From Sanghuangporus weigelae (Eukaryota; Basidiomycota; Agaricomycetes; Hymenochaetales; Hymenochaetaceae), in assembly GCA_033182465.1 (NCBI GenBank), contig CP137321.1:2790001-2854000 (forward strand): a stretch of DNA of 64,000 bases, written 5' to 3'. Below are positions 1 through 9,398 of this stretch, one piece after another (the first letter of the stretch is position 1; the number at the start of each line of letters is the position of its first letter). The translations under genes and the position numbers were made by a program. The notes beneath the pieces were generated by a model that did no database searches, was not told the DNA's origin, and worked only from the letters and a program-made list of their open reading frames with translations.

Positions 1-2311
1 AAGCTACCACCGTTGGGGAAGATTGTGGAACCACCAGTGGACGGAGGCGGAACGCCGTCAGCGCCGACTGTGATGTCGCGGATGGTACCTACCCGTGCTA
101 GAGCAGCAGATTGTTTGGCTTGCGACACTCCTAGATCACGGTTAGCAATGCCGTCAACGTTTGCGTAGATGTGCCTTTGTGCGAAGCGCTTTATCGGCGG
201 ATCTGTGATTCGAGAGAGTATTGAAATGATATTTCCTGCAATTAGACAGGAGAGAGACGAACCATTTGGATAGACCTCAGCCATGCGCTTCTCGAGTTTC
301 AAAGCTGCTTCCAGATTTCCATATTGATATTCGTACCTTGCCCATCGCTCCCACAGAGGACGTGCTTTATCAGGCGGAAACGTTCCAACAGTGCGTTCGA
401 AAAGCGCGCGTGCATCTAAATTAGCCATGTTAGAGAGCATTACACCGTTATGTATCCAGATCGCTCACTGTTTTCATCGTTAACAGACATCAAAAACGTC
501 AAATAACGAACGACGAAGTCAATCTCCTGCGAAAACCTGTTCATAGCAACGCTCAAGATCCTATTAGCAACGACCGTTTGCTTGGCGACATGATACTCCA
601 TCAGCGCAGCCGCCTCAAACACCTCCCACGGGGCATATTTGTCTTTTCTTGCCCTTTGGAAGACCAAGCGACTCGCTTCAAGGCCTTCAGCACGCATTGC
701 GAAACGAATGTACATAATGTACACTAAACCGTATTCTTGCTTCCTCTCGCGGAGTTGAGTTGCGAGAGAAGAGTCTTCAGAGGATGAGCTCGTTGTAGTT
801 GACATTGATAGTTCTTTATTGAGACCTGAGCTTGGCGGCGGCGCATCAGCTTGTTCGGTATTTGCTTCAGTTGTACCCGCATTTCCGGGCGTAGTTTCCT
901 TTTCGTTTGTATTCGCGCTGGCGTTGATCTTCGAGTCAAGCGCTTCAATCTCTTCTAGCACACCTTGCAAAAGCTTCGTATATGTCGCATGTACTTCGGC
1001 ATTGTTCTTCTGGAGTTCGTAATTCTCGGCCAGGGCAAAATTGAGAACAAAGCTTGACGGGTTCGCTTCGATTCCTGCCTTGAGGATTTGAAGTGCTTCG
1101 TCCGTGCGACCCACACTGTTTGTCCACGAGTACGCCATGAACCAGATCTCGCTGAAGAAGCGCATGCGCACGACAGCCCTACGATACACTGCTTGCACAC
1201 GGGTAACAAAGGTGTTACGTTCTTCAATTTCCAACGGATTGCTTTCTTCCCACTTGAGGTATTGCTTCCAGGCCCCTGCCAGAGATCGGTCCTTTTGGTT
1301 GTAGGTTGGTTTATGCGGAAGATTCATAGGCGGACGTTGGCCAGAACTTGGTGCAGGGTGCGGTGGGAGTAGAATACCGAGGTGCTTGCGAAGCTCACGC
1401 AACTTTGTTCTGGCTTGCATATGCGCTGGTGTCAAGTCTTGCAAAAACTTCTTCGCCTGGGAGTCCGCGAGGGTGAGTTCCATTGTTAGACATAGCCTGC
1501 TAATAGATACGCACCGTTATCTTATTCAGGCCATTCTCAAACGCTTCGTAATCTTTCCAGAGCGTCTCAACGTTTTCGAGAGGAATCTGAACGGCGCGCT
1601 GGTAGATCTTGCGTAACTGGTCCATCTTCTGCTGTTCTTCCCAAGTTGAGCTCGCGGGACCAGATTTGACAAATTGAATGTATTCTGCCCAAATATCGGC
1701 ACTGTCTTTGTCTTGGCCTACATGCTGTAGAGCAAAATCGTATGCTTTCGCTACAGTATCACGCGTCTCGGGACTGGCGTTCACTCGTCTTCCGATGTCG
1801 ATATGAATTAGTATACCACGATCGCAACGAAGACGGCTAGCATGACTGACCTCACGTATATGATGTAAAACTTCCAGAGATCAACGGACACTGATGTTCT
1901 CAGAAAACGAGCGAATAGAGCTTCGGCGTAGGGAAATGTCGCTTGGTTTACCAAGAAATGGTTCAAATACGATATCTGGGCTGACGACTTTTCGGACGGG
2001 CGGAAAACACGTTTTCAGACGAGGGTTCCAGGTCACGCATAAAATTAAATTGAAAAAAAGGCATAAAAATAAATACGAACAGTGTTTGGGTACTTCTGAA
2101 GCAAGGCCTCGTATGCTTCCTTTATCTTTTCGAGGTCGCCTGATTCTTCGGCAAAGTCGAGCAGCGCGTTCCATGCAGCTTCACTGTATGGATTATCTTG
2201 AGCGTAGCTGAGTTTCTGCGACCATTCAGACGGTTGCGGTTGAGGCTGCGGTTGCAGAGCGCTCTCGGTTGCTTCAGACTTGACCTGCGTGTCATTTGCT
2301 TGTTCTTGCAT
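1..2311 (-). CDS. RNA14: Rna14-type mRNA 3'-end-processing protein (CstF-77 family), 3' part cut by window edge
   Basis: The encoded protein is a HAT-repeat scaffold of cleavage factor IA, which in yeast binds Rna15 and Hrp1 and acts in nuclear pre-mRNA cleavage and polyadenylation. The start at 2311 (MQEQAND) is the first ATG; further upstream in the frame there is only a GTG. Exon 1 (2311 to about 2085) has a Gln/Pro-rich leader and a first HAT helix pair (AAWNALLDFAEESGD). Exons at about 2000-1845 (YAEALFARFLR, VDLWKFYI), about 1784-1510 (ADIWAEYIQF, LRKIYQRAVQIP) and about 1483-450 follow. The last of these carries the Suf-type region, with AVYRRAVVRMRFFSEIW and a Ser/Thr/Asn-rich insert. 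The exon from about 415 gives DARALFERTVGTFPPDKARP, a conserved Rna14 stretch. The C-terminus lies outside the window. Family assignment is confident; exact exon edges are by eye. Confidence 0.88.
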
Positions 2312-2833
2312 GATTAAGTACACCTTGCAGTTCTTTTTCTTATAATCACGCGAGCTGATTGTCTTTCAACCAGCGAAATTTGAACGATCGATTCTGTCGA
2401 TGTCCTTACGCGTGTCAGCTGTCCCAAACGATGGCAAGCCACGGGTAACGTACAGCGAGAACCCCAATCTCCAATACTATTATTGATCTTTGTCGATACC
2501 AGTGCTCACCAGTTGAGCTTGGAACCAGACGAGAGGAAGGGAAGAAGAGGACGTGGTAGTGGTCGACGACGAAGTGAGGTTTCTTCCCGAACGAACATGT
2601 TCAGCCCACTTTCCACATTTAGGCATTGAAGCCACATTAGGAAGTGGCGATCCCTCCACAACCAGAATTTCGCAACTTAATCTCCTACTCCCACATCCTC
2701 GCAGCGAAAGAGTCTTCCGCACGATGTCACAACTCTGAACCCCCGGTTCTCTTTACAACACTGATCCGACTCCTTTCTCCTATTTGTCTCTCAATATTGC
2801 CTTATCGCCATTGCTCCAGCCAATTATCCGAAT
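2312..2833. promoter_or_regulatory. Divergent promoter region between RNA14 and the coiled-coil gene
   Basis: This stretch of about 520 bases separates two start codons pointing away from each other, so it should hold both promoters. Pyrimidine-rich runs near 2680-2800 precede the coiled-coil gene. I see no clear TATA box. Reading frames crossing it are short and unconvincing. Confidence 0.45.
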
Positions 2834-5800
2834 ATGGCTTCAAGTTCTTTCATGTCCGAAAATCAATCTTTTTCGGAGGCGAATTCTAGCTGGGCGTCTC
2901 TCATCGTCGATCAAGTCCAAAATGCCCTCGAAGATGAAGAATATAAAACTATTCTGGAGTTCAACACTGATGCTGGTGAACATAGCACGCCAGCTAAATC
3001 GTAAGCAGGTGTCTAATGTTACCTTGAAAAAACATTTATGCACCCCTGTTTTTTTCAGATTCAGTCGGTCAAACCAGCAGGTGGACATGAGAACCTTCGA
3101 GCAGATCCTGCAAGTAATGATACAGCAAGGAGCTGCCTTAGACAGGCTTCACGAAGAGCTCGATCAGTATCGCCAAGAATGTAGACAACAGCTTGAATAC
3201 CGTGACACGCGTCTTCGCTTAGCCGAGAAGGAGTTACTCTCTCTACGTGCGGATAAAGAGAAAACAATGTCTGAGCTCGAGGAGCTTGAAGGAGAACTTG
3301 GAGCACTAAAAGCTATAGACGAAGAACCTACGTCTGCAAATGTCTTGACTAGGGAGGAGCACGACCGTATCGTACGCCGCATTAAGGATGATGCCAGAGC
3401 GCGAATCGAGAATATTGAGGCCCAGAAGTCTCATGTTACGGTCCAGCTTTCTCAACTCCAGATCCAAGTCGCTCAACTGAAAAACCAAATTGACGACAAA
3501 AGCTATCCCGAAGAGGTTATTGAGAATCTCACCCAGACTCTACGATATACTATCATTGAGACCTGTAAAAATGGTTAGCTCAATTAGCGGTCATAACAAC
3601 TGCCTGCACTCACCGATGTACTAGCGGATGTTGAAGCTCAAGCGGTGAAACAGGTCGGTCCGTCGATCATCGTACCAAGCCTCCTTCTAACGATGTGGAA
3701 CAGGAACTTGCTGCGACTCGACAACACCTGTCAGAGCGTAAGTGAACTTAAGTATCTTTGGAAATTTTGCTGAAGCACTTACCGTTTGTACAGGAGAAGT
3801 GGAGCTGGAGCTCACCCGCAACGTCAGTAGTGCGTCCCTGTCACTCCGAGCGAAGCTGATTTTCGTCTCTAGGCTCGAGATAATGCAGAAAATGAGATGG
3901 AGGAGCGTAAGTCATGGTAAATGATCGGGAACAAAACCTTTTTGCGATATCTCTTTTTAGTCAAAACAAGTCTTGAGGAGCTCCGTTTCGTAAGCTATCT
4001 TCCTGCCTTTCCGCTGTCAATATGCACCTTAGAGACCTTTCAGGAATATGATGCTATACTTGAACGTCTAGCGATTTGTGAGTACCGTCGGCATTTCCAG
4101 CTTACACGTTTTACAAGCGATTTCACACAGCGGAATCAATGCAAAGCCGAGCTGAAGCTAATGAGGTAGGTCTTGAGACATACCGTGGCATGAGTGTTAA
4201 TCACCATACATTTCACGTAGGAAGCGTTAAGAGCAACTCAGAATGAGGCTCAGCATCGTAGGTGTCTCGTCTCGCGTTTGGAAGCAACTCACGAAAAGGA
4301 ATCTTCCATGAAGTTCAAATACAATTATCGGAAGTTGAAGTTGAGCGAAATCAAGGTAAATTGGGTCTGTTGTCTATTCCAAGTCAATACTTACCCGGTA
4401 CGAATAAACGCAGCTCTTTCGGATTGCCAAAATTTCCGCGATGTATGTAAATCGACATACGATCACTATGATAAACTCAAAATCACTCCTAGTCCCTGAA
4501 CAGAAGGGAATGGACTTGTCAGTAAAGACATATTCCTGTTCATTGCCCTCAGCTTATGTGCATTTAGCGCCTTTGAGAATGGAGTCGTCTGTGGATGTGA
4601 GTAAAATCGTCGCTTATGGCACTTCCCTTTTCTGACTCGTTTGAGCCCAGGTTTCCATTCAAACCGAAGAACAAGTAGCCGCGCTTCATGAAGAGCGAGA
4701 TGCGGGTAAGTGCGACCACTAGATGTCTACTAGGTCTCCGTGGATAACATGGTCCCGACTTTAGCCCTCGCAGAAGCTGAGCGCCTTCGTTCTGTAAGTC
4801 TCACAACTCGTAACGCAATGAGCATCGTCAGGCTAATCTCATGCAGAATGTCTCTGAGTCATCACAGTCGGATACTGCGCGTATGTACATCATAAAACAT
4901 TTTCTTACCCTGTATCCAACAGCTTCTCACAGTAATCGAAGAGATTAAGAAGCTCAAACAAGTATGTGTCAGGTACAGTAATACTGCTTCTATCTGACGG
5001 TGAAATCGCCTGCGTAGGATCTGAAGGATGTGGAAGGACAGCGCGATGAAGGTGCGTCTCTTCCCACGTCAGGACTCGCAGTATCTAATTCTCTCAAAGC
5101 CGAGCGTGCGTCCAAAGAGACTGAAACTGTCCGTGACACCATTTTCGTCTTGATTTCTGAAAGTACTTATTTCTCGATCAGGAACTTGACGGAATCCGGG
5201 AGCGAGTCGACGAACGTATGTCCAATCGTTAGCAAAAAGTCATCGTTCACTAATTCCTCTTATCCTAGTGGGTAAGACACTCGAAAGGGCTCTTGCCGTG
5301 AGTCGTTTCTCTCTACATTGAGGCATACATGATTGATGATCATCTAGGACTTGGATGCGATGAGGACACGCCGTTCAGAAAGTAAGGCATCTTCAAAGTG
5401 CGAATAGCTGCAAATTCATTATTCATTATTAGTCGAAAAAGAAGTGCACGTTCTGAAAGAGGTGAGGATTCGGCCAAATAGATAATAATCTCAAAGGCTG
5501 AGATATAGTTAGGATCTTCGCGCCGCTGAAGAGAAACTGGACGCAGGCACGTTCTCTCTTATGCAAAGTCATAAACCCTGATTGACCTTGTTAACTTTAG
5601 CCGTGAAGGAAGCTGCACAGGAGAAAGAGGTGACGTCTTTTCCAGTCGATGACACTTTCCGGCTGACGATCTGCTAGGAGCTGGAATCTGCAAATGCTCG
5701 TAATTCTCAGCGTAAGTAGGTTGTTGAAAAATAGGGACTACTAACTCACCCTTCCCTAAACAGTGGAAGACGATGTGAAGACCTTGAAAGAGGTACATAC

Positions 5801-8800
5801 TAGGCCAAGCGTATCTAATAAGACACTTAACTCTTCTTTAGGAGCTGCGGAGTGCCGAAGAGCAGGCTAAGGAGTGTGAGTGGTGCTCTGTCAACTTAAA
5901 GAATACCCTGCTTACTTGATTCTAGTAAACGAAGCACTTGAGAGGGAGCAGGAGGTATTGCTCCTTTTTCGAGCTGTGATATAGGTAGCTGATGCATTAT
6001 TAGACTTCAACGGAAAGCATGCGTCTCCGAACACAAGGTAAGGTGTCTATTGAAGCGTATCCACAGGTCCTTACATATCCGTGAACAGTCGAGGAGGAAT
6101 TGAAAGCTCTTCAGGCTGTGGGTAATGTAGTCGTGGTCGATTCTACTCGCAACTGAAATTGTCTTGTTAGCAATACTCGGAACAAGCTCGACTTGTCACG
6201 CAAGGTAGACCGAAAATCTCTGTTCACCAATTTTTTGTTAATACTCGAATAGGTGCACAGAAAGCTCAGACATTACAGATGGTTCGTCAATATTTGCTGG
6301 ACTTCCTGCTTCAATACCAATGCACATTATCCAGAAACTCGATGAGGAGGAGCAAAAGTCGTCTGCATCGAGTGCCGAGTTAATGAAAACGAAGAACCAG
6401 TTGACGGAACGTAGGTCAGATGCGCGTATCCTCGTGCATGTTGCTGATTGCCATTACCAGAAGTGGAATCTAATACTTCGGAGTTGGAGAAGGCTCGCGC
6501 ATCATTGCAAGAAGTGAAAGATGGCCGTGATCAAGGTATGTCGGATCTGAACTTTCGTCCTGACGAACAGCAACTAAAGAGTGCTACAGTCGAGGCACGT
6601 CTCCTGGAGATCACTTGTATTCTGCAGAAGACAGAAAGGGAGCGCAATAGCAGTGAGTTCACTTAAAGTTAAAGGCGAATACGACGATGATGTTTCATAC
6701 AGTCGAGGCCCAGTTGAAGATAGCTCAAGCCGCACTTGAGAGTGCTAGCCAACAGCAAAGCGAAGGTCCGGATTGCGTGTGAACTCAACAGATAACATCT
6801 AACTCATTCATATAGTGGAGTCGGAACGAGAGCAAAGCGTTCTGAGTAAAGAAGCAGAACTTCAAAGAATCAAGGCCGAACTGCAGACAGAAATCGACTC
6901 TCTTAAAGTTTCGTTGGAAGAAGCTAAGGAACAGATAAACAAAGGTATTCATGAAATCCAATATGTTGCGCTGATGCTCATTGGTTACCATAGAGGTCAG
7001 ACTGCGGACTGAAGCAGTGAAAGCCGCAGAAGATGAGAAGGCGAGACTGCTGGAAGGTAGACGACTCCTTTGTTAAGCAAACTACGCTTCTGATCATATC
7101 GGCAGAGGCAAGAAAACTTGAATCCGAACTGAGTGAGGCGAGAAGGCGGGCTATTGATTGTGTGTGATGTTTCCATCGAAACTCAAAAGTACATTAAATT
7201 TTCTGCTAGCGGACGAAAAGGGCAAGAAGGACCGTACGGAAGGTACGTATGGTGACGCTTCCTTTGTCTCTTTCTGACGCCAAAGTAATATAGTGGCAGC
7301 TAAGGACAGAGAGATCGAGGGACTTCAGGGTGCCCTCAGAGTGGCAGAAAATGGTCGCAAAGAAGGTATACATCTTGTATTGGACGATTAGGCAACAGCC
7401 TGACAATATTCATGAGCTCTGAGAGAAAATGAACGCATCCGGTTGAAGTATGCAGAAGCAGAGGGTAACCGAGCGGAAGGTATATTGTCCTCATTTCTCT
7501 TATTCAGCCGTTCCTATTGATTTCTTGGTGGTAGCTGACATGCTGAATGAAGAGTTGCAACAAGTATGACTCTTTTCCGGTTATTAAGACGTTTAGCTCA
7601 TAAACTCTTTTTAGAAACTATCGGAGTTAGAGGAGGATGCAAAAAAGGCATCTTCTTTGGAGTCGGACCTACAAAGCAGTACGAGTCATAATCGCCTTGC
7701 TTAGGTTATTTCCGCTGATCGTTTGTCTGTATAGCCCAAGCCCAACTAGCTCAGGCTATGGAGGTATGTCGTATTTTCACGCGCTTTGTTCAGGGTTGAT
7801 CCGTAGTTTCGTCAGTCTATGAACGTCGCCAAGGACCAAGCTTCAAAATGTGAGCTACAACATCTCTCATCTTCCTGTCTGCTGACTCTTTGGCTGGATA
7901 GACTCGATGGAGATCGCTCAAAATAAAACGGCAAGTGCCATCAGCGTGAAATGCCAAGATACTCATGAAAGTGCACCACAGATGATCGCAGAGTTACGTG
8001 CTGAAAACGAGCAGCTAATAGCTGCACGCCAAAAGGTCCGCTAGAAGCCCGCTCTCGAACACTCTCTCGGCTCATGCTGACACGTTGCTTTCAAGATGGC
8101 TGCAATTTATGGCCTACCTGCTGAGTCACTGAATTCGCCCCGACACACGCCAACGCGAGTGATCCCTACTACGCCAGTGAGAAGCTCGCAGTCATTATCT
8201 CCATCAACGAGTTCTGGTCCGTTGCAGTGGTTAGAGTATCCTGTACCTCCAGCACCTCCAACAAAACGTAGGAGGATTTCGAAGCAGCCGATAGCAGGAA
8301 GCTCTGGCAATGTAGTGGCTGGAACATCTCCTGCATCTGCCATCCTCCTAGACGAAGCAGACGATCGAATGTCCACACCTCCGCCGTCGCCGATAAAGAA
8401 AGAGCAGAATGGCGATATTCCTCGACATATGGTCGAATTATGCTCGACATTTGCGAGGCTGTCGACGTGGCAAGACGACGAGGGTCGATATCTCTGCGGT
8501 CTTTGCACGTATGTCTTGCCTATCGTTCAGGTCGCTCGTTTACAGTATAACCTCACTTCTCAGGCTGCATAATTCCAAACATGCGAGGGACCGCCGCACT
8601 CCGCTCACATTTGACCCTTCGCAGTATCCGATAACATTCTGGAAGCACTGCCTCATGCTGCACAAGGATGCCTTGAAACCTGACATTGAAACGTGGCTCA
8701 AGGCAGATGGTCCAACGTTATCAGTAAGTCGACAAGCCGATTGTGAAGCCCCTCACCTGGTTACATTCGTTTTTCTTTAGGAGTCCGATCCGTCAAATGA

Positions 8801-9063
8801 TCTCCCGTCAATACTGGTGAACTTCATTGCGTGTAAGGGCGAAGCGGGGTACACATGTGGCTTGTGCGAGTGAGTGAACAATCCGCCTTTCCTCGTCGAG
8901 AAAAGCGCTGATGGTGTTCACTTGTCCTGTCCGCATCGAAAGATTGGAGAACAACATTACTGGCAACCGCAGGCCTATAGATTTCGACCCCTTTACCGAA
9001 CCGATTCTGTTATGGACGCATTGTCACAGAGAGCATGTACCGTTCTGGAAGCCTATCTCTTAG
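2834..9063 (+). CDS. Long coiled-coil protein with ~54 exons, many of 29 or 34 nt, and two C-terminal Cys/His modules
   Basis: I do not recognise the family. Splicing by eye gives about 54 exons that sum to 3417 nt (1138 codons plus stop) with the frame open throughout. Exon 1 is 2834-3000 (MASSSFMSENQ) and exon 2 is 3059-3573; both are acidic and then heptad-rich (LRLAEKELLSLRADKEK). From 3625 to about 8030 the gene is a chain of tiny exons encoding an almost unbroken Glu/Lys/Leu coiled coil. Exon 8096-8508 is a disordered Ser/Pro-rich linker with a basic patch (TKRRRISK, a possible nuclear signal) and ends in YLCGLC. Exons 8564-8723, 8781-8869 and 8973-9063 complete two similar modules, each with CGLC, then FDP..PI..W.HC...H, which could bind zinc. 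Two introns use GC donors (5547, 7931). A filamentous or scaffold role, perhaps nuclear, is inference only. An alternative is an early stop at 8871 if the last intron is not removed. Confidence 0.8.
4765..6281 (+). repeat. Array of 19 microexons alternating 29 nt and 34 nt (period 63 nt coding, about 165 nt genomic)
   Basis: Nineteen consecutive exons alternate 29, 34, 29, 34 nt without exception. The 29-nt exons run phase 1 to phase 0 and the 34-nt exons run phase 0 to phase 1. The 29-nt exons start at 4765, 4933, 5100, 5269, 5433, 5601, 5764, 5926, 6089 and 6253, giving a genomic spacing of 162-169 nt. Each pair encodes 21 residues, which is three heptads. The exon sequences have diverged but share a pattern such as (V/L/I)E.E...L.E in the 29-nt exon. 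The intron sequences show no obvious similarity to one another. Confidence 0.85.
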
Positions 9064-9398
9064 GCCAGTATAATTTGTGAATCTGCTGTCCGTTTCCCCT
9101 GTTCTTTGGCCTCTATACACCTGTTTATCCTTTTCTTATATAATGTTAATACTGCATACGCATCTATCGACCATGCTACGTGCTGTGACCCATGGATGTT
9201 TTCTTGAGGGGTGATTCATTGACAGCAAAGAGAAAAAGTGATACATAAAACATACCATTATCTCACCGAAACAGTATCAGTATCTAATGGAAGAAGTTAA
9301 GAACAAGTTTATACTACATGTATATATCATTTAAGTAAACGGATCTGAAGTTGCAGGAAGCCCCGAAAAGACTTTGAAGTGCTTCGGTAAGTCATTGC
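9064..9398. other. Convergent 3' intergenic region
   Basis: This AT-rich stretch of about 335 bases lies between the ends of the coiled-coil gene and the Hrp1-like gene. It contains ATAA-rich runs on both strands suited to polyadenylation. I see no gene in it. Confidence 0.4.

Noticed and set aside
4765-6281. Introns of the microexon array as recent introner-like insertions
   Set aside because: The introns show no obvious sequence similarity beyond splice signals, so recent copying of one intron is not supported.
8107-8508. Minus-strand frame of 133 codons
   Set aside because: It is the complement of the Ser/Pro-rich exon of the coiled-coil gene, whose frame joins correctly on both sides.
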